Source: Chitinophagales bacterium
Lineage (GTDB): Bacteria; Bacteroidota; Bacteroidia; Chitinophagales; UBA2359
Direction of reading: 5' to 3'
Length of the DNA: 7,926 nt
Assembly (NCBI GenBank): GCA_020631035.1
Contig: JAHDIA010000264.1
Coordinates: 1-7,926 of the forward strand
The notes under the pieces are model-generated. The model was given only the letters and a program-made list of their open reading frames with translations. It was not told the origin of the DNA and ran no database searches. Every line of letters starts with the position of its first letter. The stretch's first letter is position 1. Shown here one piece after another: positions 1 through 7,765 of the stretch. The position numbers were made by a program, and so were the translations under genes.

Positions 1-3000
1 ATATTGAGTGAACCTTCTTCTAAGAGTTCTTGAGCTTTTTGCATTCTTCTTTTTCTAATCATTACATTGGCAGTTTCGCCTTTAATGGCTTTTAGCTTTC
101 GATACAACTGGCTTTTAGAACAATTCAATTGTTTTGCCAAGTGGGCAACAGTAAAATTGGAATCGCCTAAGTTTGCTTGAATTTGTTCTTCTACTCTTTC
201 TAAAAATTCTCTATCCAAATTGGAAAGTCTAGGAACTTTAATCTCCTCTAATCCTTTCTGTTCAATTTCATTTTGATGGATATTTACATCATTATTGGCA
301 AGACCATTGGAACGTTGGAGAGTGATGTTCCTAAAATGAATGATGTTTTGTACCCTTAGTTTAAGCAACTCTGGATTAAAAGGCTTGGTCATATAATAAT
401 CCGCTCCTTGACTGTATCCTTCTATTTGGCTATTGTCAGAGGATTTTACTGTAAGCATGATGATGGCTATATGAGAAGTCAACGAATTTGCTTTTAACTC
501 CTTACACAACTCATAACCATTTTTGATGGGCATCATCACGTCTGTAATGATGACATCGGGTATGTATTGAATCGCCAAGTCCACACCAATCTGTCCATTT
601 TCTGCCAAAAGAATGTTATAGGAGTCCTCTAGGTATTCTTGAACATATGTTCTGATGTCGGGATTGTCCTCAACAATCAATACCAAAGGCATATTGGGGT
701 TATAGTTTGGATTGGTTAAATGGGCACTTGATATTGATATTTCAGGCAGTTCTTCTTCAATAGGTTCTGGAATATTATTGAATGTTTTTACAGTTTCTGT
801 TTCTTCAGATACAATCGTAGTAGCTTCAGAAAAATGTTGGCTACCCTTTTTAAAGGAGATGGTAAAGCAGGTACCCTCATTCAATTTGCTTTCTACATTG
901 ATGTTGCCATTGTGTAATTCGGTCAATTGTTTGGTAATGGACAAACCAATTCCCGTTCCACTTATTTTATTCTCATCTTTTTCTCTATAGAATCTATCAA
1001 AGATAAATTCTAAGTGATCGGGATGTATGCCTAGACCATTGTCAATAATGGATAAATCAATTTTGCTGGGAGTCTCTACCAACTTGATTTCTATTTCGCC
1101 ATTGTCAGGAGTATATTTGATGGCATTGGACAACAAATTGGTGAGGATTTGTTCCATACGATCATCATCATAATAAAGATAGTGCTGTTTGTTGCTAAGA
1201 TTGTGTTTGATGCTTTGGTGTTTTTCATTGGCAAGCGCGCGCATATTGTTGATGACATTTCTTACACTTTGAGTAAAATCATTTTTATGTACTTTTAACT
1301 TGATTTGTCCCGAATCTAATTTGGCAAGTTCTAAAATCTGACCAATGTATTTTTTAAGGCGTTGTGCATTTCGTAAAACAGTTTGAGATTTTTTTTGATC
1401 CAAATTTTTCTTGCTTTCTAAAGCTCCTTTGATTGGAGAAATAATCATTGTTAGGGGAGTCATAAACTCATGGGAAATATTGGCGAAAAACTGTGATTTG
1501 ATTTGGTCAATCTCTTTGAGTTTTTCCAATTCTAAATGTTCTAAGCTGAGTTCTGATTGCAATTTTTGATGGGAAAGAATGGCTTTCATTATCAAAAATA
1601 CAATGCCTATGAGTGTGAGGGTATACAATATCCAAGCTAGGGTTGAATTGTACCAAGCTTTATTGATCTTAAAATCAAAACTGGCTGCTTGTTCATTCCA
1701 TATGGCGTAATTATTAGACGCAATTACTTCAAATGTATATTGACCAGCTTGTAGATTTCTATAGGCAATTTTTCTTTGAGTACCTATGTTTTTCCAATCC
1801 TTATCCAATCCTTTGAGTCTTATTTTGAATTGATTTTCTTTGGATCGTGTAAAGTTTAAGGAAGTAAACTCAAAGGCAAGATCATTCTCTTGGTAAGAGA
1901 AATTGTTGTTTTCTTTTTGGGAGTAGAAAATGGATTCATTGTTTACACTAATATCTGTGAATAAAACATTGGGAATTAAGGTATTGGTTTCAATAGATTT
2001 TGGAGAAATAATATTGACACCTGAATTGCAACCAAATAGGAGTTTGCCATCTTGAGTTTTTACTTTGGTTTCTCTCAAAAATTCGTTAGAAGACAAACCA
2101 TCAGATCGGCTAAAGGAAGTTACCTTTTGATTGTCAATGTTCAAGGAGAAAAGTCCCTTATTGGTACTACACCAAATATTGCCTACCTCATCTTGGAGTA
2201 AAGAGGTGGTCATATTGCTGGGCAAACCATCTTTGGTGGTAAATCGCTTCCAGTCTGAACGGTTTTGGGAAATATAAATCAAGCCTTCGTGACTGGCAGC
2301 CCATAAGTTGCAATTTTGATCTACTAACAAATCATTGATGGCATTGTTGAATTGAGAGACAGAGCTTTCTTTTTGGTATACTTTAGAAGAAACAACATTG
2401 AATTCCTCATCAAGGATTAATTCTTGAATACCTTTATCATCATAACCGACAAACAATTCATTGTTGCATCCAATAACTACACAATTTACGGTTGTACCAA
2501 CCAATTCTTTTTGAATGAGTTTGAGGATGTTGCCCTCATTGTCCAAAATAGAGACACCACAATCAAAGCAAGCAGCATAAATATAGCCCTTATCGTCTTT
2601 TGCGATGGAATGAATAAAGTTATCACATAAGGCACTATTGTCTTTATTGATGCTTTGGATTTGTCCTTTAGATATGTCTAGAATTTTAAGACCAGCATCC
2701 CAGGTGCCAATAAGCAATTTGTTGTCATCTAAAGAAGAGAATGCGGTGACCACTTTGTCCTCGTTCTCATTCCAAATATCAATGGATTGATACTCATTCG
2801 TTTTGGTGTCCCAATTATACAAGCCATCTCCATCGGTACCAATCCATATTTTGTCGTAAAATTCTCCCAAGGAACTAATCATTGTAATTTCTATCTTTTT
2901 ACCTTGGTCGGTGGTGAATTTTTGAATATTGCTAAATTTTTGTTCATTAGGATCAATTTTGGCAATTCCTCTAAAATAGAATCCTAACCAAATAATGCCT

Positions 3001-3947
3001 TGACGATCCTCAAACAAGGTCCATATGGAATTACTAGGCAAAGAACCATTTGTAAAATTCGTCTTGTAAGTACTCCATTCCCCCGAACTCGATCTTATTT
3101 TGAATCCATTGTTTTCAGTACCTAGATAGAGGTCTCCTGTACGATGGCTATAAAATAGTGACAACAATATATCATCGGCTTGTGCTTCAGATTTAGTTGG
3201 GGTTAAAACAGTCGCATTGACAATGTCATATGTAAACAAACCTTGTTCTGTACCCAAGTATAACAGTTTATCTTTTTCGTTTAAAGACATTGATCTAATG
3301 CGATGTTCCTTGGCATAAGTACGAACAATCCCTGTTTCTAGGTCAACCACTTTTAAGCCCCTAGACCAACTACCCAGATATACTTTGTTTTCAAAGACCT
3401 CTATATCTCTAAGTGGTGTGTCTCTTAATTGTGCGATATTAAATGATTGAATTTGGTCAACGACTTTGGATGATTTTAAATCAAGTAAGTTCAGCCCTCC
3501 TTTGTCAGTGGTAATCCAAAGATGTCCTTTGTAGATTTTTAGGTCTATTATTTGACGATCGGATAGTGTTTGATTGATGGAAGTACATTGTTGTACTTGA
3601 TCTGTTTCCAAATCCAATTTGCAAATTCCATAGCTGTAAACACCTATCCAAAGGCAATTTCTATCTTTGTCGTAAACAACATCATTGATGTGGTTGCCAA
3701 TAATAGAATTGGTGTCTTCAACTTCGTGTAAATAGTTTTTGTAATTTAATCCGTCGAACCTATTCAATCCATAGTAGGTGCCCACCCATAAAAAACCTAT
3801 AGAGTCTTGTGTGATGCTTGTAACAGTGTTTTGAGACAGGCCCTCGCTCATATCATAAAAACTGACCCTTTGTTGACCTATACACTGTATATATAAACAG
3901 AGTAAACAAATTGTTGTAAGTATAAAATAGATGAGTCGAGTAAGCAT
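1..3947 (-). CDS. Hybrid two-component system sensor histidine kinase / response regulator with AraC-type output (C-terminus cut by window edge)
   Basis: Reading the minus strand from the ATG at 3947 gives 1315 residues with no stop seen before the window edge. Residues 1-22 are a signal peptide or anchor (MLTRLIYFILTTICLLCLY), so the sensor is periplasmic. Residues about 23-680 are two-component-regulator propeller repeats (LWVGTYYGLNRFD, IWIGTDGDGLYNWD, NLWAASHEGLIYIS). A Y_Y_Y domain spans about 685-752 and a transmembrane helix about 766-786. The kinase follows: HisKA with phospho-acceptor His826 in SHEFMTPLT, then an ATPase with N-box Asn941 (SNAIKY), DNGLG and GTGIGLS. The receiver starts near 1087 (VLIVEDN) with phospho-Asp1136 (IITDVMMP) and Lys1188 (TKPF). 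From about 1240 an AraC-type helix-turn-helix begins (FTVAHLAKQLNCSKSQLYRKL); its second half, probably 45-50 residues, lies outside the window. By family knowledge, ligand binding to the propeller drives His-to-Asp phosphotransfer and DNA binding, often at glycan-utilisation loci. The ligand is unknown. All catalytic residues are present, so it looks functional. Confidence 0.95.
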   Translation of the reverse strand, partial: MLTRLIYFILTTICLLCLYIQCIGQQRVSFYDMSEGLSQNTVTSITQDSIGFLWVGTYYGLNRFDGLNYKNYLHEVEDTNSIIGNHINDVVYDKDRNCLWIGVYSYGICKLDLETDQVQQCTSINQTLSDRQIIDLKIYKGHLWITTDKGGLNLLDLKSSKVVDQIQSFNIAQLRDTPLRDIEVFENKVYLGSWSRGLKVVDLETGIVRTYAKEHRIRSMSLNEKDKLLYLGTEQGLFTYDIVNATVLTPTKSEAQADDILLSLFYSHRTGDLYLGTENNGFKIRSSSGEWSTYKTNFTNGSLPSNSIWTLFEDRQGIIWLGFYFRGIAKIDPNEQKFSNIQKFTTDQGKKIEITMISSLGEFYDKIWIGTDGDGLYNWDTKTNEYQSIDIWNENEDKVVTAFSSLDDNKLLIGTWDAGLKILDISKGQIQSINKDNSALCDNFIHSIAKDDKGYIYAACFDCGVSILDNEGNILKLIQKELVGTTVNCVVIGCNNELFVGYDDKGIQELILDEEFNVVSSKVYQKESSVSQFNNAINDLLVDQNCNLWAASHEGLIYISQNRSDWKRFTTKDGLPSNMTTSLLQDEVGNIWCSTNKGLFSLNIDNQKVTSFSRSDGLSSNEFLRETKVKTQDGKLLFGCNSGVNIISPKSIETNTLIPNVLFTDISVNNESIFYSQKENNNFSYQENDLAFEFTSLNFTRSKENQFKIRLKGLDKDWKNIGTQRKIAYRNLQAGQYTFEVIASNNYAIWNEQAASFDFKINKAWYNSTLAWILYTLTLIGIVFLIMKAILSHQKLQSELSLEHLELEKLKEIDQIKSQFFANISHEFMTPLTMIISPIKGALESKKNLDQKKSQTVLRNAQRLKKYIGQILELAKLDSGQIKLKVHKNDFTQSVRNVINNMRALANEKHQSIKHNLSNKQHYLYYDDDRMEQILTNLLSNAIKYTPDNGEIEIKLVETPSKIDLSIIDNGLGIHPDHLEFIFDRFYREKDENKISGTGIGLSITKQLTELHNGNINVESKLNEGTCFTISFKKGSQHFSEATTIVSEETETVKTFNNIPEPIEEELPEISISSAHLTNPNYNPNMPLVLIVEDNPDIRTYVQEYLEDSYNILLAENGQIGVDLAIQYIPDVIITDVMMPIKNGYELCKELKANSLTSHIAIIMLTVKSSDNSQIEGYSQGADYYMTKPFNPELLKLRVQNIIHFRNITLQRSNGLANNDVNIHQNEIEQKGLEEIKVPRLSNLDREFLERVEEQIQANLGDSNFTVAHLAKQLNCSKSQLYRKLKAIKGETANVMIRKRRMQKAQELLEEGSLN

Positions 3948-4121
3948 TTTTCTAATTTATCAATGGTTTGTGGGACTTTTTCGTAGGTAAAAATAGAACA
4001 ATTTATAGCAAGAGACAAAAGAGCCCTTTTTATTTTTTTGTAACTTTTTACTGCATCCTATCGTATAATATGAGTAAGTCGTTATTGTTATTTTAGTTCA
4101 TTTTGGTGTTTTTTTTTCAAA

Positions 4122-4150
4122 TTGGGACAGGCATATCGCTACGCTCCCAA
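4122..4150. repeat. Small palindrome, REP-like
   Basis: TTGGGA (4122-4127) and TCCCAA (4145-4150) form a perfect 6-bp inverted repeat around a 17-nt loop containing CGCTACGC. It stands out as a GC-rich island in a very AT-rich gap. There is no T-run after it, so it is not a good terminator. It could be one copy of a dispersed palindromic repeat; that would need a genome-wide search. Confidence 0.4.
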
Positions 4151-4364
4151 ATCCTATTTTGTTTCAATATATCTCACCTTTTTTTATTTCTTATTTTAAG
4201 CTTCACAATTTCACTTTTCTATACTTATAAAAAAATCATGTTATGATGGTTATGGTGATTTTTTGGCAAGTGTTGGCATTGGCTTTGCCTATTATCTTAT
4301 CGTAAGCGCATTACAAATATCCTCTCTTATCCACAACCACAATCATCCTTTGCCACAATCACAC

Positions 4365-4394
4365 TTGACGACATATATTGCGACATGTATTTTG
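4365..4394 (+). promoter_or_regulatory. Possible promoter of the cargo remnant gene
   Basis: TTGACG (4365-4370) is followed after 17 bases by TATTTTG (4388-4394). The second box resembles the Bacteroidota -7 element (TAnnTTTG) with one T missing, and the pair also fits a generic -35/-10 layout. Transcription would start near 4400, leaving about 55 nt of leader before the ATG at 4456. The site overlaps an upstream in-frame ATG at 4378, which argues against that start. Confidence 0.3.
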
Positions 4395-4455
4395 CTTGAG
4401 TAGTTGCTTTCGAGTCAATAACAACATTTTAATAACGACTCAAAAACTACCAAAA

Positions 4456-4942
4456 ATGAACAAATTAATTACAAAATCAACTTTTACTTTATTAACCACT
4501 TGTATCCTACTCTTAATTTTTAATACTTACTTGCAAGCTCAATCAACTTGTACAATTACTTGTCCTGAGTCTCTTTTTATTCCTTGTGACAACAGTGGAG
4601 CAATCATTGCCCCAAGCATACCTAAACCGATAGCGACTTGTCCAGATTGTTCTAGTACACCAACAGCTACTCCAAACTGTGAAACCGAAGACTTTGAGGG
4701 TTTTGCCAGAGGAACCATCATCAGCAACCAAATTCCAGGAGTAAGCATTTATGGTGTTTCAAACAATTGGGGAGCAGGCAATGCAGCAATGATTTTTGAT
4801 ACCTCCAATCCAACAGGTGGCGACAATGACTTAAGGTGTTAATTTACAAAACATTGATTTGTCAGCATTGCCATCAGGTATGTACTACATCAATCTTCAA
4901 ATGAAAGGAGAAAATAAATCTATTAAAGTTCTCAAAAAATAG
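4456..4942 (+). pseudogene. Remnant of a T9SS-secreted HYR-like surface protein, middle deleted and frameshifted
   Basis: The open frame from the ATG at 4456 gives 128 residues and stops at 4842. Residues 1-28 are a clear signal peptide (lysines, a hydrophobic core, cleavage near LQAQ/S). Residues about 30-60 resemble the start of a hyalin-repeat (HYR) domain, with spaced cysteines (CTITCPES, PCDNSG, ATCPDC). Next comes DFEGFARGTIISNQ ... MIFDTSNPTGGDNDL, the kind of N-terminal segment seen in large secreted Bacteroidota proteins. The frame then ends abruptly with RC and a stop. Beginning within a few bases of that point, the +1 frame encodes the end of a T9SS sorting domain (4835-4942). Both ends of a secreted cargo gene thus survive, with the middle and the first part of the sorting domain gone. 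The start at 4456 is preferred over 4378 because the signal peptide begins there. A leftover short secreted peptide could still be made. A terminator follows at 4981. Confidence 0.75.
4835..4942 (+). other. C-terminal fragment of a T9SS type A sorting domain
   Basis: In the frame +1 to the upstream remnant, codons from GTT at 4838 to the TAG at 4940-4942 read VNLQNIDLSALPSGMYYIN, then LQMKGENKSIKVLKK. This matches the last half of a type A sorting domain: L..LPSGMYYI.L......I.K..K. The usual opening motif (YPNP) is absent. TAA at 4832-4834 closes this frame just upstream, so it has no start of its own. Confidence 0.8.
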
Positions 4943-4980
4943 AAGGAATAAAATTTTACCAGGCTAATGTTTATAGTAAA

Positions 4981-5016
4981 GGTGGATCAAACATTTTGTT
5001 TGATCTGCCTTTTTTT
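4981..5016 (+). terminator. Rho-independent terminator of the cargo remnant
   Basis: GGTGGATCAAAC (4981-4992) pairs over all 12 positions with GTTTGATCTGCC (4998-5009) around a 5-nt loop, followed by seven Ts (5010-5016). Two of the pairs are G-U, which pair only in the plus-strand transcript, and the minus strand lacks a good T tail. Termination is therefore rightward, matching the remnant gene that ends at 4942. Confidence 0.9.
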
Positions 5017-5049
5017 ATTGCCTTGCGAGCAGGACTATACAAACTAAAT

Positions 5050-5215
5050 TACGCCAGATGGTAGTGGTACCTGCTACTGAGATAGCCCAATGAAGCAAGG
5101 AGCAGTGACGGCTGACGAGAGGAAGACTAACTGCAACTATGCTGAATAGGCTAGGGAAGTAGCAAGTACAAACGGACAGCTGGGAGACACTATGGTACGA
5201 AGGATGAATCGTTCC
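5050..5215 (-). ncRNA. Structured intergenic element A (unrecognised family, about 166 nt)
   Basis: Read 5' to 3' on the minus strand, the element runs from GGAACG (5215-5210) to GGCGTA (5055-5050). It shares end blocks with element B at 7766-7923: ACGGAACG; then ATAGTGTCTCCCAGCT (5193-5178), 13 of 16 identical to B; then CTACCATCTGGCGTA (5064-5050), 13 of 15 identical. A 12-bp long-range helix joins GTACTTGCTACT (5169-5158) to AGTAGCAGGTAC (5078-5067), with one G-U. Inside it a 7-bp helix joins TAGCCTA (5153-5147) to TGGGCTA (5089-5083), and GCAGT/ACTGC (5134-5130 with 5106-5102) pair further in. A basal helix joins CCAG (5183-5180) to CTGG (5057-5054). Both G-U pairs form only in minus-strand RNA. 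It matches no RNA family I know. A single-stranded DNA role is an alternative. The exact ends are uncertain. Confidence 0.55.
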
Positions 5216-5242
5216 GTTCAAAAATGACTTAATAATGGCAAA

Positions 5243-5268
5243 TTTGTTTTAAAACTACAGTATATTTA
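5243..5268 (+). promoter_or_regulatory. Weak candidate promoter for the M14 peptidase
   Basis: TATATTTA (5261-5268) differs from the Bacteroidota -7 consensus TAnnTTTG only in the last base. TTTG at 5243-5246 could be the upstream element, but the 14-nt spacing is shorter than usual. The site lies in the AT-rich 80-base gap between element A and the peptidase start and would leave a leader of about 20 nt. No Shine-Dalgarno sequence precedes the ATG at 5296. Confidence 0.25.
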
Positions 5269-5295
5269 TTTTTTACCCAATAAATCCCTTCAAGA

Positions 5296-7746
5296 ATGCA
5301 ACTTACACATAAAGCAATCCTATACTTACTGACGTTTCTTTTTGTACCCAATAATTTAATGGCACAATCCAATGATTACGCCATTGTTGCATTTAGCATT
5401 CAAAATCAAGATGATTTGGGAAGTCTGTTTGAGTTGGGATTGGATCTTGAATGTAGCCATCACATTCATACGAATCGCTTTGAATTGCCCATACACCATT
5501 CGATGCTTTCAGCACTAGAAAATAGTCAATTGACTTATGAAATTGTGGTGCCAGATTATCAAATGCATTATCAGCAGCAGTTGGAAAAGTATGCCTTTGA
5601 AAATGCCAATGCACTAAAATCTGCCAATACTGCCGATCATTTTGGCTATGGTTCAATGGGAGGTTTTTATACTTTAGAAGAAGTTGAAAGTAAATTGGAT
5701 TCGATGGCTATTTTGTTTCCCGAATTGGCAACTCCTAAATTTAGCATTGGACAGTCTGAGGAAGGACGGGATATTTGGGCGGTGAAAATTTCGGACAATC
5801 CCAATGTGTTTGAAGAGGAAGCGGTTGTTTATTACGATGCCTTACACCATTCGCGTGAGCCACTTTCGATGGCAGTGTGTATTAATTTTATGTATTACTT
5901 GTTGGAAAATTATGAAAGTGATCCCATTGTACAATTTATTGTAGACAATCGGGGCTTGTATTTTGTGCCTGTAGTCAATCCCGACGGATATGAATACAAT
6001 CGAGCAATTGCCCCTGATGGTGGTGGTTTGTGGCGTAAAAACCGCAAGGACAACGAAACAGGGGGAGATTGTTATGGTGTAGACCTCAATAGAAATTATG
6101 CTTTTAAATACGACAATGATGCCAACTGTTCTAGTAATGATCCTTGTGGGCAAACTTATAGTGGCATTGGAGCTTTTTCGGAATTGGAGACGCAAGCGGT
6201 ACGGGATTTGTTGGCACAAATTCAACCGCAAACAGCCTTTTCTATGCATTCGACTTTTGGGACTTATTTGATGCCTTATGGCTACAATACCTCGCCACCA
6301 GATTATCCAATTTATTCTGAATGGGCATCCGATTTTTTAAATGAAAACGATTATTCTTATGGCGTAACTTTTGAAATAATTGGTTATACTTCTTGTGGTA
6401 CGACTAGGGATTATATGCAGTCCGAAAATATTTATGGTTGGACACCCGAAATTGATGGGAGTGGATTTTGGCCAATGCCCTATGAGATTTTTGATTTAGT
6501 TGATGAAAACATTCGACCGCTTTTGTACAATGCATGGGTAGCGGGTGGATATGCCGATTTGCAAAGTCATAAAGTATTGAGTGATGTTTTGCCCGATAGT
6601 AGTTTTCAATTGATGGTTGAGGTTAAAAACAAAGGGGTAGGGGAGACAGCAAAAAATGTTACAGTCGAATTGGAGTTTCCTTATCCAGAAATTACGTATT
6701 CGGGAATGGCTGAATTGGGCAACATTATTGCACGATCTAAAGTAGACAATGCTGATTCTCCTTTTGAAATTTATATAGCCGACAATTTTGACTTGACAAC
6801 CATAACAGAACTTCCCATTACTATCATTGTAAAACAAGAGGGTGTTGTTAATAATTCGGAAACGGTGTTGGTATCTGTTGGGGCAAGTCAGAATTATTTT
6901 AGTGATGATGCAGAGAATGGTGGTGTTTATTGGGTGAGTGATGGGAATGGAAAAAATTGGGGAGTGGTCAGTGATGATGCCTATAGCGGGACACATTGCT
7001 ATGGAGATTCTGATGGTGGCAATAGTCTTAATTACACGCAAAACTATTTTACTTTGGAGAGCCTTTTTAATTTAAGTGAAACTACTTATCCCACTTTGGA
7101 GTTTATGTACAAGCATTCTTTAGATGTTGCAGATGAGGTGCAATTGCAATTGATCGGTCCGACTATTTTTCAAACATTAAAATCTTATACTGGCAATAGT
7201 GCTTGGACACAAGAGATCATAGATTTAACTCCTTATAAAGAATATCCCGATTTACAATTTAGATTTGCAATGACAACAGATGACTTCATTCCTGCCGATG
7301 GTTTCTACTTTGATGATTTTAGGATTAAAGATTACAATTGTTGTGTTCCATTGGATACAATGGCAATTGATACGATGGAAATAGATACAATGATGATTGA
7401 TACGATGGAAATGGATACGATGGAAATGGATACGATGGAAATGGATACAATGGCGATGGATACAATGGCAATGGATACAGTTTCGTCTATTGATTTGCTT
7501 GCTGTTAAGGATGTTGTTATTTATCCGAATCCTAGCAAGAATGCCTTGTTTGTCAATTTAAATAAATGGGAAAGCGCTTCATATCAAGTTAAAATTTACA
7601 ATAGTGTTGGTGTATTGTATTACTCTGCTAAACATAGACAGGAACAACTAAGGTTAAATTTAAACGATTGGTCAAGTGGCTTGTATTTTATTCAATTGAG
7701 TGATGGTATTTCTATTTACAATAGCAGTTTTGTTGTGGAAAAATGA
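5296..7746 (+). CDS. Secreted M14 zinc carboxypeptidase with Ig-like, jelly-roll and T9SS sorting domains
   Basis: This complete 816-residue protein has a signal peptide at 1-23 (cleavage MA/QS) and a probable propeptide to about 115. The M14 peptidase domain spans about 118-410. Its zinc ligands are His185 and Glu188 (HSRE) and His318 (SMHSTFG). The DLNRNY motif (263-268) carries the substrate-binding Asn/Arg, and Glu385 in TPEIDG is the catalytic glutamate. A complete site predicts active removal of C-terminal residues from extracellular peptides; the specificity is not readable. Residues about 412-535 look like a CARDB-type Ig fold (VEVKNKGVGETAKNVTVEL) and about 536-683 like a MAM-type jelly roll (DDAENGG, then GFYFDDFRI). 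Pentapeptide repeats at 687-729 form a linker. Residues about 735-816 are a type A T9SS sorting domain (YPNPS at 743-747, then SSGLYFIQL), so the protein is exported across the outer membrane and released or anchored at the surface. The start is fixed by the signal peptide. It appears monocistronic, with element B 20 nt downstream. Confidence 0.95.
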   Translation: MQLTHKAILYLLTFLFVPNNLMAQSNDYAIVAFSIQNQDDLGSLFELGLDLECSHHIHTNRFELPIHHSMLSALENSQLTYEIVVPDYQMHYQQQLEKYAFENANALKSANTADHFGYGSMGGFYTLEEVESKLDSMAILFPELATPKFSIGQSEEGRDIWAVKISDNPNVFEEEAVVYYDALHHSREPLSMAVCINFMYYLLENYESDPIVQFIVDNRGLYFVPVVNPDGYEYNRAIAPDGGGLWRKNRKDNETGGDCYGVDLNRNYAFKYDNDANCSSNDPCGQTYSGIGAFSELETQAVRDLLAQIQPQTAFSMHSTFGTYLMPYGYNTSPPDYPIYSEWASDFLNENDYSYGVTFEIIGYTSCGTTRDYMQSENIYGWTPEIDGSGFWPMPYEIFDLVDENIRPLLYNAWVAGGYADLQSHKVLSDVLPDSSFQLMVEVKNKGVGETAKNVTVELEFPYPEITYSGMAELGNIIARSKVDNADSPFEIYIADNFDLTTITELPITIIVKQEGVVNNSETVLVSVGASQNYFSDDAENGGVYWVSDGNGKNWGVVSDDAYSGTHCYGDSDGGNSLNYTQNYFTLESLFNLSETTYPTLEFMYKHSLDVADEVQLQLIGPTIFQTLKSYTGNSAWTQEIIDLTPYKEYPDLQFRFAMTTDDFIPADGFYFDDFRIKDYNCCVPLDTMAIDTMEIDTMMIDTMEMDTMEMDTMEMDTMAMDTMAMDTVSSIDLLAVKDVVIYPNPSKNALFVNLNKWESASYQVKIYNSVGVLYYSAKHRQEQLRLNLNDWSSGLYFIQLSDGISIYNSSFVVEK
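7354..7482 (+). repeat. 15-bp tandem repeat encoding a DTM pentapeptide linker
   Basis: Eight consecutive 15-bp units (7354-7473) plus a partial ninth encode residues 687-729 of the M14 peptidase: DTMAI, DTMEI, DTMMI, DTMEM, DTMEM, DTMEM, DTMAM, DTMAM, DTV. Three central units are nearly identical in DNA (GATACGATGGAAATG), which suggests recent slippage or unequal exchange. The repeat lies between the jelly-roll domain and the sorting domain and is acidic and methionine-rich. It probably acts as a flexible spacer. Confidence 0.95.
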
Positions 7747-7765
7747 TTCATTGTTTTTATGGGAC

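Larger units (their letters stand above)
3948..4455. other. AT-rich intergenic region between divergent genes
   Basis: These 508 bases separate the minus-strand regulator from the plus-strand cargo remnant and must hold both promoters. I see no convincing coding frame. Contents are long T-runs (4028-4037, 4109-4117), a small palindrome at 4122-4150, a C/A-rich stretch of CCACAAY-like words (4331-4363) and a possible plus-strand promoter at 4365-4394. The minus-strand leader just before the regulator start is A-rich with no Shine-Dalgarno match, as is normal in Bacteroidota. I could not place a convincing promoter for the regulator. Confidence 0.7.
4943..5295. other. Intergenic region between cargo remnant and M14 peptidase
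   Basis: These 353 bases have three parts. First is an AT-rich tail leading to the terminator at 4981-5016. Then comes a GC-rich block (about half G+C: 80 of 160 bases in 5051-5210 by my count) holding structured element A. Last is an AT-rich leader (5216-5295) before the peptidase gene. The 68-codon minus-strand frame across the GC-rich block shows no protein-like signal and coincides with the structured element. Confidence 0.75.

Noticed and set aside
712..2987. Plus-strand frames opposite the hybrid regulator
   Set aside because: The minus strand here encodes clear propeller, kinase and receiver domains without a break.
3880..3947. Lipoprotein signal at the start of the hybrid regulator (Cys at about residue 20)
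   Set aside because: The residues before the cysteine (YIQC) do not fit a lipobox, and the family uses an ordinary signal peptide plus a transmembrane helix.
4378..4455. Upstream in-frame ATG extending the cargo remnant by 26 residues
   Set aside because: The extension is not signal-like and overlaps the best promoter candidate. The ATG at 4456 directly opens a normal signal peptide.
4831..4842. Programmed +1 frameshift joining the N-terminal frame to the sorting-domain fragment (AGG TGT TAA context)
   Set aside because: The joined product would still lack the first half of the sorting domain, including YPNP, and the sequence shows no stimulatory element. An internal deletion explains it better.
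5015..5221. 68-codon minus-strand open frame upstream of the peptidase
   Set aside because: It coincides with structured element A and the terminator, has no recognisable domain, and its composition follows the GC-rich element rather than a protein.
5842..7041. Long antisense frames within the peptidase gene
   Set aside because: They lie wholly inside an intact gene with catalytic motifs and show no domains; they are shadows of its codon use.
7354..7482. CRISPR-like array
   Set aside because: The repeats are contiguous 15-bp units without spacers and encode part of a protein.
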